From assembly GCF_018499875.1 (NCBI RefSeq), contig NZ_JAHBAY010000003.1, positions 434,001 to 498,000 on the forward strand: 64,000 nt of DNA. Reading direction: 5' to 3'. The notes under the pieces were generated by a model, which searched no databases, was not told the DNA's origin, and saw only the letters and a program-made list of their open reading frames with translations. Position 1 is the stretch's first letter, and each line of letters begins with the position of its first letter. The position numbers were made by a program, and so were the translations under genes. This document shows positions 32,526-41,408 of this stretch, in pieces. Source of the stretch: Kineosporia corallincola (GTDB taxonomy: Bacteria; Actinomycetota; Actinomycetes; Actinomycetales; Kineosporiaceae).

Positions 32526-34433
32526 TCAGGCCGCCTGCTCGCCGCGTTCCGCGGCCCAGGCGTCCCGGTAGGCCGGGAAGGCGGCGATCAGCTGGTCGTG
32601 CGTGCCCCGCGCCGCCACCACCCCGCCGTCGATCCACAGCACCTCGTCGGCCAGCGCCAGCGGGGTGACCCGATGGGTGACGACGACCGCCGTGCCCGCC
32701 TCGCGCCCGGCCCCGAGCACCTCGCCGACCAGGTCGTCGGCGGTGGCCGGGTCGAGGTGCTCGGCCGGCTCGTCCACCAGCAGCACCGGGGCACCGCTCG
32801 CGAACGCCCGCGCCATCAGCATCCGGCGCCGGATGCCGCCGGAGAGCAGGTGCGTGCCCGCGCCCTGACCGGGCCCGGCCGGGTCGCCCACCACCACGTC
32901 CAGCCCTCTCGCCCCGGAGGCGTCGCCCAGCCCGGCGATCCACTCCCCCAGACCGGCCCGGCGCAGGGCCTCCAGCAGGTCGTCGTCCGTCGCGTCCTTC
33001 CTTGCCACGCGCAGGTTCTCGCGCACGGTGGTGCCGAAGACGTGGGCGTCGTCGGCGGTCAGGTGCACCAGGTGCCGCACGCTGCGGGTGTGCACGTCGG
33101 CCAGGTCGACGCCGTCACCGACGTCGGTGCCGTCCATCAGCATGTGCCCGTCCGCCACCGGCAGCAGCCCGGCCAGGGTGCGCAGCAGGGTGCTCTTGCC
33201 CTGCCCGCTGGGCCCGACCACGGCGATCCGCCGCCCGGCCGTCAGGTCCAGGTCGACGCCGCGCACGGCGGGCTCCCGGCCGGGCCAGCCGACGGCCAGG
33301 TTCTCGGCGCGCAGGTGCACTCCGGCGTATTCGCGCACCACCCGCAACCGGCTCGCCCCCTGCACGTGGGCGTTGTTGCGCACCGGCCGGGCCTGCACGT
33401 CGAGCGTGCGCCCGGCGCCGGTGGGCTCGGTGTCGAGCAGCGGCACCACCCGGCGCGCCGCCTCGGCCGCCTTCACCATGGCCACCGCGGCGGCCGGCAG
33501 CCCGGCCACCACCTCGGCCAGCGCCTGCGGCACGAAAGTCAGCACGGCGAGGGCGACCTCGCGGATCCGGCCGTCCGACACCGCCTCCGCGCCGACCAGC
33601 AGGCAGCCGAACACCGCGGCCGACATCACCGCCGAGCCGAGACCGGCGGCCCAGCCGAACGGCCGGGCGGCGGCGTCCAGGCCACGGGAGAGCTCGTCGT
33701 CGTCGCGCCGGATGCCACCGACCTGGTCGCCGGTGCGGCCCGCGACGGTCAGTTCCGGCAGGTTGTCGAACAGCGCCAGCACGTTCTCCGACATCGCCGC
33801 GCGGGTGCGGGCGGTGCCCACCACGTCACGCCGGCCGCCGACCGCCCCCAGCCAGGGCACCGCGACCAGGGCCACGAGAGTGCAGACTGCCAGGACCGTT
33901 CCGGCCTGCGGCAGGATGATCCACAGCGCCACCACCGACGCCACGCCGGTGACGGCTGCGGTGACGAACGGCAGCAGGCCGCGCACCACCACGTCGCCGA
34001 GCTCGTCCACGTCGGCGCCCAGGCGGGCCAGCAGGTCGCCACGCTTCAGGCCGGCCGCGACGGTCTCGTCGGCGGTGGCCAGGTGGGCGAAAAGGCTTGC
34101 CCGCAACCGCACCACGCCGCGCAGGGCGACGTCGTGCGAGACCAGGCGCTCGGTGTAACGCAGCACACCACGACCGATGCCGAAGGCCCGCACCCCGACG
34201 ATGGCGACCATCAGGAACAGGATCGGCGGCTGCTGGGCGGCCCGGGTGATCAGCCAGCCGGACACCCCGAGCAGGGCGATCGAGCAGGCCACCGCGGCCG
34301 CCCCGGCCAGCGCGGCCAGCACCAGGCGCCACGGGTCGGGACGCATCTCGTCGAGCACCCGCAGCAGCGCCGCGCGCCCGTCCGCAGCTGGCTTCATGCT
34401 CGGCTTCACGGGCGTCTTCATGCTCGATTTCAT
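32526..34433 (-). CDS. cydC: thiol reductant ABC exporter subunit CydC
   Basis: The 635-residue CydC half of the CydDC heterodimer, which exports reductants (or, by newer evidence, moves haem) needed to assemble cytochrome bd. Six membrane spans occupy about residues 40-330; the C-terminal ATPase has Walker [10 protein letters not shown], a degenerate-looking signature LLSGGIRRRM, Walker B VLLVDEPAEHLD and VVTHRVTPLALAD. ATG 34433 overlaps the cydD stop by four bases (ATGA). The N-terminus MKSSMKTPVKPSMKP is a short basic repeat with several possible internal starts. Last gene of cydABDC. Confidence 0.92.
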   Translation of the reverse strand: MKSSMKTPVKPSMKPAADGRAALLRVLDEMRPDPWRLVLAALAGAAAVACSIALLGVSGWLITRAAQQPPILFLMVAIVGVRAFGIGRGVLRYTERLVSHDVALRGVVRLRASLFAHLATADETVAAGLKRGDLLARLGADVDELGDVVVRGLLPFVTAAVTGVASVVALWIILPQAGTVLAVCTLVALVAVPWLGAVGGRRDVVGTARTRAAMSENVLALFDNLPELTVAGRTGDQVGGIRRDDDELSRGLDAAARPFGWAAGLGSAVMSAAVFGCLLVGAEAVSDGRIREVALAVLTFVPQALAEVVAGLPAAAVAMVKAAEAARRVVPLLDTEPTGAGRTLDVQARPVRNNAHVQGASRLRVVREYAGVHLRAENLAVGWPGREPAVRGVDLDLTAGRRIAVVGPSGQGKSTLLRTLAGLLPVADGHMLMDGTDVGDGVDLADVHTRSVRHLVHLTADDAHVFGTTVRENLRVARKDATDDDLLEALRRAGLGEWIAGLGDASGARGLDVVVGDPAGPGQGAGTHLLSGGIRRRMLMARAFASGAPVLLVDEPAEHLDPATADDLVGEVLGAGREAGTAVVVTHRVTPLALADEVLWIDGGVVAARGTHDQLIAAFPAYRDAWAAERGEQAA

Positions 34434-36220
34434 GCCGGGACCTCCATCTGCGAGCCGGTTTCCAGTCCTGCCACGGTGTGCCCGGAGACGTCGATCGTGC
34501 GGTCCGCCGCCGCGACCAGCGCCGGCCGGTGAGCCACCATCACCACCGTGCGGCCGCGGCGGCGGAGTTCGGTGAGCAGGTCGAGCACGGCCCGCTCGGA
34601 CCCGGCGTCCAGGTGCGCGGTCGGCTCGTCGAGCACGACCAGCGGCGCGTCGCTCAGCAGCAGCCGGGTGAGCGCCAGGCGCTGACGCTGACCGGCCGAC
34701 AACCCGGTGCCGCCCTGACCGACCCGTCCGGACCAGCCGCCGGGAACGGTGCTCACGACGTCATCGAACTTGGTCACCCGGGCGGCCTCGGCGATCTGTG
34801 CGTCGGTGGCCGAAGGGCACAGCAGACGGACGTTCTCGTGCAGGGTTCCGGGCACCAGCACCGGGTGCTGGGGGCACCAGGCGATCTGCCGCCACCAGCT
34901 CTCCGGTTCCACGTCGGCCAGCGAGACCGGCCCGGCGCCGGACAGCGTCACCGGCTCGGCGCCGGACAGCGTCACCGCGCCGGAGTCGGACAGCACGACC
35001 GCGCCGGAGTCGGGGGCACGCAGGCCGAGCAGCACCGCGACGGCGGTGGACTTGCCGCTGCCGCTGGGGCCGGTGAGCGCGACGATCTCGCCCGGGGCCA
35101 GACCGGCGCTGAGCCGGTCCGGGGTGGGGGTGGGGACGCCGTCGTGCCGCACACTCACGGCGTCGAGAGAGATGGTGGTGCGGGCCAGGTCGGGGGCCGG
35201 GACGGTGCCGCGTACGGGCACCGGCCGCTCCAGCACGTCGAACGCCTGCTGGGCGGCGGCCAGCCCGTCGACGCTGGCGTGGAAGTGGGTGCCCACCGTG
35301 CGCAACGGCAGGTAGACCTCGGGGGCCAGCAGCAGCACGGCCAGTCCGGTGTGCAGGCCGAGCGAGCCGTGCACCAGGCGCAGCCCGATGCCGACCGCGA
35401 CCAGCGCCACCGACAGGGTCACCAGCACCTCCAGCACCAGGGCCGAGAGGAAGGCGGTACGAAGGGTTTTCATGGTGGCCCGGCGGTGGGCGTCACCGGC
35501 CACCCGGACCCGCTCGGCCTGGTGCGACGCGGTGCCCAGAGCACGCAGGGTGGGCAGGCCGGCGATCAGGTCGAGCACCTGCGTGCCCAGCCGCTGGAGG
35601 GAGGCCAGACCGCGGTCGGCCTCGCTCTGGCTGACCATGCCGATGAGCGCCATGAACAGCGGGATCAACGGGAGGGTGAGCAGAATCGTCAGACCCGCGA
35701 TCCAGTCCTCCCACCAGATCACCACCAGCACGGCCGGGGTCAGGGTGGCCGACAGCAGCAGCTGCGGCAGGTAGCGGGTGAGGTAGCCGTCGAGGGCGTC
35801 GAGGCCACGGGTGGCGAGGAGCGCGAGAGGGGCGCCGGAGGGGGTGACGCCCCCCTCGCCGTTCTCGGTGCCGTTCTCATTTCCTGGAACCCGCTGCCCG
35901 GCACCGAGTTCCCGGGTCGCGTGATCGATCAGCCGCTCGCGCAGCTGACGCACCACGGCGGTGGCGGCGCGGTGGCCGAAGCGCTCCTGCGCCCCGGCGA
36001 TCACCGCCCGCGCGGCCAGCACGATCCCCAGCACGACGACCTGGGCACGGACGTCCGCGAGCGACTCACCGTCCATCGCCACCCCGGCGATGATCCGGGC
36101 CAGCAGCAGCGACTGCACCACCAGCAGTGCGGTGGTGGCCACTCCGAGGCCGGTGGTGAGGACGACGTACCTGCGGGCCGCACGGGCCTGGCGCAGCAGC
36201 CGGGGATCGAGCGGTTTCAT
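34430..36220 (-). CDS. cydD: thiol reductant ABC exporter subunit CydD
   Basis: The 596-residue CydD half of the exporter. Transmembrane domain (about 1-320), ending in EVYLPLRTVGTHFHASVDGL, which is typical for CydD; ATPase with Walker A ALTGPSGSGKSTAV, signature LSAGQRQRLALTR, Walker B LVVLDEPTAHLD and MVAHRPALV. Between Walker A and the Q-loop (WCPQHPVL) is an insert of 8-residue repeats (DSGAVVLS, DSGAVTLS, GAEPVTLS, GAGPVSLA) encoded by 24-base tandem repeats. The start is one base after the cydB stop. Confidence 0.93.
   Translation of the reverse strand: MKPLDPRLLRQARAARRYVVLTTGLGVATTALLVVQSLLLARIIAGVAMDGESLADVRAQVVVLGIVLAARAVIAGAQERFGHRAATAVVRQLRERLIDHATRELGAGQRVPGNENGTENGEGGVTPSGAPLALLATRGLDALDGYLTRYLPQLLLSATLTPAVLVVIWWEDWIAGLTILLTLPLIPLFMALIGMVSQSEADRGLASLQRLGTQVLDLIAGLPTLRALGTASHQAERVRVAGDAHRRATMKTLRTAFLSALVLEVLVTLSVALVAVGIGLRLVHGSLGLHTGLAVLLLAPEVYLPLRTVGTHFHASVDGLAAAQQAFDVLERPVPVRGTVPAPDLARTTISLDAVSVRHDGVPTPTPDRLSAGLAPGEIVALTGPSGSGKSTAVAVLLGLRAPDSGAVVLSDSGAVTLSGAEPVTLSGAGPVSLADVEPESWWRQIAWCPQHPVLVPGTLHENVRLLCPSATDAQIAEAARVTKFDDVVSTVPGGWSGRVGQGGTGLSAGQRQRLALTRLLLSDAPLVVLDEPTAHLDAGSERAVLDLLTELRRRGRTVVMVAHRPALVAAADRTIDVSGHTVAGLETGSQMEVPA
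34935..35014. repeat. 24-base tandem repeats inside cydD
   Basis: Units begin at 34935, 34959 and 34983, with a partial fourth at 35007. The first two share GCGCCGGACAGCGTCACCG exactly; the third diverges (GAGTCGGACAGCACGACCG). The period is a multiple of three, so the frame is kept and the protein gains 8 residues per unit. They lie at the surface-loop position of the ATPase where neighbours of the family have a short beta-turn. Confidence 0.85.
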
Positions 36221-36221
36221 G

Positions 36222-37277
36222 TCAGCTCGCAGCTTCCTGCGTCGTGCGCGGCGCCTTCTTGGTGGCCCAGGGCAGGCCGTGGCCCGGCGGGATGTGGCTG
36301 ACGCCGATCCGGTGCCGGAACACCCAGTAGCTCCACGACTGGTAGGCGATGACGACCGGCAGCATGATGCAGGTCACCACGCTCATCACCACCAGCGTGT
36401 AGTGCGTGGACGAGGCGTTGTGCACGGTCAGCGAGAAGGCCGCGTCGGTGCTGGAGGGCATCACGTCGGGGAACAGCGAGCCGAACAGCAGGGCGACGGC
36501 GGCCGCGACGGCGACGGCCGTGCCGGCGAACCCGATGCCCTCCTTCTGCTTCAGCGCGGCGTAGCCCGCGGTGATCAGGGCGGCCGCGGCGATCACCACG
36601 AGCGCCCAGGTCCACGGCTTGCCGTGGGCCAGCTGCGTCCACACCGCGAACACCGCGGCCACGACGATGGTGGGCAGGGCCAGCTTCGCGCCGATCGCGA
36701 TCGACCGGGTGCGCACCTCACCGGTGGTGCGCAGCCCCAGCCACAGCGCGCCGTGGAAGGCGAACAGCAGCACCGTGGTCACACCGCCGAGCAGGCCGTA
36801 CGGGTTGAGCAGGGTGAAAAGTGTTCCGGTGAAATGCTTGTCGGCGTCGATCGGCACACCGGCCACGATGTTGGCGAACGCCACACCCCACAGCAGGGCG
36901 AGCAGCGTCGAGCCGGCGATGATCATCCCGTCCCAGAACCGGCGCCACCTGGCGGACTCGATCGTGCCCCGGTACTCGAAGGACACGCCGCGGATGATCA
37001 GGGCCACGATGACGAGGAAGAGCGGCAGGTAGAAGCCGGAGAACAGGGTGGCGTACCACTCCGGGAAGGCGGCGAAGATGCCGACGCCGGCCGTGATCAG
37101 CCAGACCTCGTTGCCGTCCCAGACCGGGGCGATGGTGTTGATCAGCACGCGGCGCTCGGTGTCGTCGCGGCTCACGAAGGGCAGGAGCATGCCGACGCCG
37201 AAGTCGAATCCCTCAAGGGTGAGGTAGACGATCCACAACACGCTGATCAGGATGAACCAGAAGGTGACGAGTTCCAT
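36222..37277 (-). CDS. cydB: cytochrome d ubiquinol oxidase subunit II
   Basis: The 351-residue CydB subunit with about nine membrane spans. TLEGFDFGVGMLLPFVSRDD and PVWDGNEVWLITAGVGIFAAF near the N-terminus are the strongest CydB signatures (the second in parts); FPEWYATLFSGFYLPL follows. CydB supports the haem-bearing CydA in the high-affinity oxidase used at low oxygen. ATG 37277 with GGAG 9 bases before it. It follows cydA by 31 bases and precedes cydD by one base. Confidence 0.94.
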   Translation of the reverse strand: MELVTFWFILISVLWIVYLTLEGFDFGVGMLLPFVSRDDTERRVLINTIAPVWDGNEVWLITAGVGIFAAFPEWYATLFSGFYLPLFLVIVALIIRGVSFEYRGTIESARWRRFWDGMIIAGSTLLALLWGVAFANIVAGVPIDADKHFTGTLFTLLNPYGLLGGVTTVLLFAFHGALWLGLRTTGEVRTRSIAIGAKLALPTIVVAAVFAVWTQLAHGKPWTWALVVIAAAALITAGYAALKQKEGIGFAGTAVAVAAAVALLFGSLFPDVMPSSTDAAFSLTVHNASSTHYTLVVMSVVTCIMLPVVIAYQSWSYWVFRHRIGVSHIPPGHGLPWATKKAPRTTQEAAS

Positions 37278-37308
37278 GAAAGGACTCCAGTTTCCGAAAG
37301 TCGAGGGC

Positions 37309-38790
37309 TCAGTAGGCGAAACTGAGCGGGCGCTCGGCGTCGTCGTCGCTGTCGGACCGGGGCGGGTCGACCTCGGGGGCACCGTGCGCCGCGTACCGGC
37401 GCACCAGACCGAACCAGACGATCCCGAGACCGCCGTAGAGCAGCGTGAAGACCGTCAGCGAGATGCCCACCGACCACGGGCCCACCGTCGAGACGCCGTC
37501 CGAGGTCAGCATCCGGATGGTCCAGTCGCCGTCCGGGTTCGGCGCGACGACCCACGGCTGACGGCCCATCTCGGTGAACACCCAGCCGGTCAGGTTCGCC
37601 AGGAACGGGGCCGGGATGCTGAACAGCGCCAGGCGGCCGAACCACCGGCCGGGGGTGCGGCCCTTTCGGGTGGCCCACAGACCCACGGCGCCGAACGCGG
37701 CCGCGATCACGCCGAACAGGATCATGAAGCGGAAGTTCCAGTAGGTGGAGGCCAGCACCGGGACGTAATCCGTTCCGTCGCCGTACTTCTCCGAGTACTC
37801 CGCCTGGAGCTGGTTGACGCCCTTGACGGTGGCGTTGAAGTCACCGGTCGCCATGAACGAGTAGATGTACGGGATCGACACAGTGGTGACGTCGCAGTGC
37901 CCCGGGCCCGGGTTGCCGATCGCGAAAAGACTGAACCCGGCGCCGGTCTCGGTATCGCAGAGACCCTCGGCCGCGGCCATCTTCATCGGCTGCTGCTGGT
38001 ACATCAGCTTGGCCTGGCCGTCACCGGTGATGGCCACCCCGACGCCGGCGATCAGCAGAACCACGCAGGCCAGGCGGAACATCGGCCGGTACAGCTCGAC
38101 CTTCGGGTGCTTGATGCCGCTGTCGTCGGCGCCGTCGGCAAGATCGGCCCGGGCCTGGAACCGCGCCTTGATCATCCACCAGCCGGAGATGCCCGCGACG
38201 AACGTGGCGGCGGTCATCCAGGCGGCGGTGATCTGGTGCGGGAAGGCCCACATCGCCGTGTTGTTGGTGAGAACGTCGAAGATGCTGGTCATCTCGGCGC
38301 GACCGGTCTCGGCGTTGTACTCGACGCCGACCGGGTGCTGCATGAACGAGTTCGCCGCGAGGATGAAGAAGGCCGAGAGATTCACCCCGACCGCGGCCAG
38401 CCAGATCGACATCAGGTGGATCTTCTTCGGCAGCAGGTCCCAGCCGAAGATCCACAGGCCGATGAAGGTGGATTCGAGGAAGAACGCCAGCAGGCCCTCC
38501 ATGGCCAGCGGCGCTCCGAAGACGTCACCCACGAAGCGGGAGTACTCGCTCCAGTTCATCCCGAACTGGAACTCCTGCACGATGCCGGTGACCACCCCGA
38601 TCGCGAAGTTGATCAGGAAGAGCTTCCCGAAGAACTTCGTCATGCGCAGCCAGCGTTCGTCGTTGGTGCGCACCCACAGGGTCTGCATGATCGCGACCAT
38701 CGGGGCCAGGCCGATGGTCAGCGGAACGAAGATGAAGTGGTAGACGGTCGTGACACCGAACTGCCATCTGGCCAGGTCGAGGGCGTTCAT
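37309..38790 (-). CDS. cydA: cytochrome d ubiquinol oxidase subunit I
   Basis: The 493-residue CydA subunit, which oxidises quinol and reduces O2 to water. Haem ligands are visible: His18 (WQFGVTTVYHFIF), His185 (WAFPHQITAA) and Met356 (YWNFRFMILFG); GRQPW is at about 409-413. The quinol loop is of the short (actinobacterial/Bacillus) type. ATG 38790 is preferred; GTG 38799 is three codons upstream. A perfect palindrome in the promoter (38815-38829) is the likely regulator site. First gene of cydABDC. Confidence 0.95.
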   Translation of the reverse strand: MNALDLARWQFGVTTVYHFIFVPLTIGLAPMVAIMQTLWVRTNDERWLRMTKFFGKLFLINFAIGVVTGIVQEFQFGMNWSEYSRFVGDVFGAPLAMEGLLAFFLESTFIGLWIFGWDLLPKKIHLMSIWLAAVGVNLSAFFILAANSFMQHPVGVEYNAETGRAEMTSIFDVLTNNTAMWAFPHQITAAWMTAATFVAGISGWWMIKARFQARADLADGADDSGIKHPKVELYRPMFRLACVVLLIAGVGVAITGDGQAKLMYQQQPMKMAAAEGLCDTETGAGFSLFAIGNPGPGHCDVTTVSIPYIYSFMATGDFNATVKGVNQLQAEYSEKYGDGTDYVPVLASTYWNFRFMILFGVIAAAFGAVGLWATRKGRTPGRWFGRLALFSIPAPFLANLTGWVFTEMGRQPWVVAPNPDGDWTIRMLTSDGVSTVGPWSVGISLTVFTLLYGGLGIVWFGLVRRYAAHGAPEVDPPRSDSDDDAERPLSFAY

Positions 38791-38814
38791 GGTGCCCACC
38801 CTGGCGAAAGACCT

Positions 38815-38829
38815 ACTACAAGCTGTAGT
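38815..38829. promoter_or_regulatory. perfect palindrome in the cydA promoter region
   Basis: ACTACA-AGC-TGTAGT, 6-bp perfect arms with a 3-base centre, 25-39 bases upstream of the cydA ATG. The TACA/TGTA half-sites resemble those of BlaI/CopY-type repressors rather than the Rex site (TGTGA-N-TCACA) usual for cyd operons in streptomycetes. Likely the operator for oxygen- or respiration-linked control of cydABDC. Confidence 0.6.
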
Positions 38830-38835
38830 GACAAA

Positions 38836-38855
38836 GGTCCCGGCGGGCCGGGACC
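38836..38855 (-). terminator. terminator of the ABC importer operon
   Basis: GGTCCCGG and CCGGGACC form a perfect 8-bp stem with a 4-base loop, 3 bases after the last permease's stop, in the direction of that operon's transcription, followed by TTTGT on the minus strand. It also lies upstream of the cydA promoter and would insulate it. Confidence 0.7.
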
Positions 38856-38858
38856 GTC

Positions 38859-39746
38859 TTACTCACTCCATCGGGTCAGCCGACCGGTCACCCGGTTGAC
38901 CAGGCGCAACGTGCTCAGCGACAGCCCGGTGAACACGGCTGCCACCACCAGCATCTGGGGCACGAGCGAATACACCAGGGTCTGGTTCAGTGCCCAGCCC
39001 AGGCCGGACTGCACCCCGTAGAGCTCCGAGGCCAGGACGCATGCCCAGGCGGTTCCGGCCGCCAGCATCAGCGGCCCGCGCAGTTCCGGGCCGATGGCCG
39101 GCAGGATCACCGACAGACGCAGCCGCACCGGGCCCAGACCGAGCGTGCGAGGCTGGTCGACCAGGCTTCGGGGCAGGTTCTCCACGGCGTTCGCGGTGGA
39201 CAGAAGCACCACCCAGAAGGCGCCGAAGGTCACGAAGGCGACGCAGGCCGCCGAGGAGGCCCCGAACCACAGGGTGAACAACGGGGACATGGCCAGCAGC
39301 GGCAGCATGCGCAGCAGCCCGGCCACCCCGCCGACGGCCTGGCGCACCGGCCGGGCCGCCGCCACCAGCAGCCCGGCGGGCACGGCCAGCGCGACGGCCA
39401 GCAGATACCCGGCGCCGAAGCGGCCCAGGGTCACGAGCGAGTTCTGGAGCACGGCGAGCGCGGCCAGCCCGGCCGAGTCCGGCGCGCCCTGGAGTGTGGT
39501 GGCCGCGCCCCAGCCACCGCGGTAGAAGTGGCTCAGCCCGGTGATGCCCTCGGTCATGATCGTCCAGAGCGTGGGGACGACGTTGCGCCCCTGACGCGTC
39601 GTGGCGCCGACCACCAGCGCCAGCACCTGCCACCCGGCGAGGCCGGCCAGGGTGCCCGCCAGCAGCGCCCGGCGCCGCGGCCGGGTGCGCAGGGCGACCC
39701 CGAAACCCCGCTGCCCGTGGTCGCGTACGAGTCGCTGCCGCTTCAT
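38859..39746 (-). CDS. ABC transporter permease (nitrate/sulfonate/taurine type), second
   Basis: A 295-residue permease with about six spans. The EAA-loop region ENLPRSLVDQPRTLGLGPVR and PAIGPELRGPLMLAAGTAW mark a BPD_transp_1 permease of the SsuC/TauC group. ATG 39746 overlaps the ATPase stop (ATGA). The operon has two different permeases around one ATPase, so it may form a heterodimeric channel. Last gene before the terminator. Confidence 0.87.
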   Translation of the reverse strand: MKRQRLVRDHGQRGFGVALRTRPRRRALLAGTLAGLAGWQVLALVVGATTRQGRNVVPTLWTIMTEGITGLSHFYRGGWGAATTLQGAPDSAGLAALAVLQNSLVTLGRFGAGYLLAVALAVPAGLLVAAARPVRQAVGGVAGLLRMLPLLAMSPLFTLWFGASSAACVAFVTFGAFWVVLLSTANAVENLPRSLVDQPRTLGLGPVRLRLSVILPAIGPELRGPLMLAAGTAWACVLASELYGVQSGLGWALNQTLVYSLVPQMLVVAAVFTGLSLSTLRLVNRVTGRLTRWSE

Positions 39747-40573
39747 GCGGATGCCCCGGACGCGGGCCGTTGCGAGGTGCTGGACTCCTGCGGGGTGCCG
39801 GGCCGTTGCGGGGTGCCGGGGGCCAGGGCATCGAGCAGCGCCGAGCGCAGGGCGTTCGCCTCGCCGTCCATGCGCAGTTCGTCGCCCCGGGGCCGGTGGA
39901 ACGGGACCTCGACGTCGGCGCGCACTCCCCCGCCGGCCACCACGACGATCCGGTCGCCCAGGGCGATGGCCTCGTCGACGTCGTGGGTGACGAACACGAC
40001 GGTCTTCTCCGTCTCACGCCACAGCCGCAGCACGGTCTCGTGCAGGCCGGCCCGGGTGAGATGGTCGAGGGAGCCGAAAGGCTCATCCATCAGCAGAAAC
40101 TCGGGATCGTTGGCGAACACCGCGGCGATCGCGACCCGTCGGCGCATGCCGCCGGACAGCTCGCGGGGCCACGCCCGCTCGCGACCGTCCAGCCCCACGG
40201 CCCTGGTGAAATAGCTGACCCGCTCCCGCCATTCGCTCTCCGGCAGCCCGCGGCCGCGCGGCCCGAGGGCGATGTTGTCGGCCACCCGCAGCCAGCCCGG
40301 GATCGCGTCCTGCTGGAACACCATGCCGCGGTCGGCACCGGGCCCGGTCACCGGCACACCGTGGGCCAGCACGCTGCCCGCCGCCGGGCGCAGCAACCCG
40401 GCCAGGCAGCGCAGCAGCGTGCTCTTGCCCTGGCCGGAAGGCCCGAGCACGCACAGGAACTGGCCGGCCGGCACGTCAAGGTCGAGGTCACGCAACGGGG
40501 TGACGGCGTCCGCCCCGCGGCCGTACCGCACCGTCAGGCCACGCACCTGCAATCCTCTGCCGGTCGTCGTCAT
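39743..40573 (-). CDS. ABC transporter ATP-binding protein (SsuB/TauB-like)
   Basis: A 276-residue ATPase: Walker [13 protein letters not shown]-loop [10 protein letters not shown], signature [14 protein letters not shown], Walker [13 protein letters not shown], switch [13 protein letters not shown]. The [11 protein letters not shown](H)LTR form is diagnostic for the nitrate/sulfonate/taurine group. The C-terminal ~30 residues are a low-complexity Pro/Gln/Ser tail ([18 protein letters not shown]). ATG 40573 overlaps the upstream permease stop. Confidence 0.92.
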   Translation of the reverse strand: MTTTGRGLQVRGLTVRYGRGADAVTPLRDLDLDVPAGQFLCVLGPSGQGKSTLLRCLAGLLRPAAGSVLAHGVPVTGPGADRGMVFQQDAIPGWLRVADNIALGPRGRGLPESEWRERVSYFTRAVGLDGRERAWPRELSGGMRRRVAIAAVFANDPEFLLMDEPFGSLDHLTRAGLHETVLRLWRETEKTVVFVTHDVDEAIALGDRIVVVAGGGVRADVEVPFHRPRGDELRMDGEANALRSALLDALAPGTPQRPGTPQESSTSQRPASGASA

Positions 40574-41364
40574 TCCCGCCACCTCAGCGCGGGCGCCACG
40601 GCCACGCGGATCGTCGTGTCCAGCGCCAGCGCCACCAGCCCGAGGGTGATCGAGAGGGCCAGCACCGATGCCACATTGCCCTGCTGGGCCCGGACGGCGA
40701 CGAGCCGTCCCACCCCCACCCGGGAGCCGAGCAGCTCGGCGCTCGCCTCCAGGCTGATGCCGGTGGCCAGGGCCAGGCGCAGCACCGCGACGATCGCCGG
40801 GAAGGCCGACGGCAGCAGCACGGCGCGGGAGCGGGCCCGCGGGCCCAGCCCGAGCGCGGCCGCGTACTCCTCGGTGGCCGGCGGCAGGTTCAGCGCCGCC
40901 GACTGCGCCACCAGGGCCACCACGACGAAGCAGTAGAAGGCCACCAGCACCAGCTTGCTCAGCGGCCCGGCGCCGAACCAGACCAGCAGCAGCGGGGCGA
41001 CCACCAGCACCGGCACGGCGCCGAAGACGAACAGCACGGGCTCGGTGACGTCGCGCAGCCACTGCCTGCGGGCGGCGGCGAGCCCGGCCGGCACGCCGAG
41101 CGCGCTGCCGATCAGCCAGGCCGCCGTGGCGGTTCCGACGGTCCAGGCCAGGTTCACCGGGTAGTCGCTGTGCTCGATGCCGAGGAACTCCAGCCCCCGG
41201 TCACCCCCGGCGCTGTGCTCGAACTCCCAGAGGACGACGCGGGGCCCGGGCAGCACGGCATCGTTCCCGACCCCGAGGGCGACCAGCTCCCACAGCCCCC
41301 AGAAACCGAGCACACCGATCGCCGCCCAGAACACCGGAGACGCCGCCCCGCCCGCCCGCTTCAC
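40570..41364 (-). CDS. ABC transporter permease (nitrate/sulfonate/taurine type), first
   Basis: A 264-residue permease with about six spans; the EAA-loop is [20 protein letters not shown] and [20 protein letters not shown] follows. GTG 41364 is chosen because GGAGG is just upstream; a TTG at 41412 overlapping the binding-protein stop by four bases is an alternative that adds 16 Gly/Arg-rich residues. Second gene of the importer operon. Confidence 0.87.
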   Translation of the reverse strand: MKRAGGAASPVFWAAIGVLGFWGLWELVALGVGNDAVLPGPRVVLWEFEHSAGGDRGLEFLGIEHSDYPVNLAWTVGTATAAWLIGSALGVPAGLAAARRQWLRDVTEPVLFVFGAVPVLVVAPLLLVWFGAGPLSKLVLVAFYCFVVVALVAQSAALNLPPATEEYAAALGLGPRARSRAVLLPSAFPAIVAVLRLALATGISLEASAELLGSRVGVGRLVAVRAQQGNVASVLALSITLGLVALALDTTIRVAVAPALRWRE

Positions 41365-41408
41365 GACGCCTCCACCACCCGCACGCCCGAGGCCGCCCAC
41401 CGGCGTCC

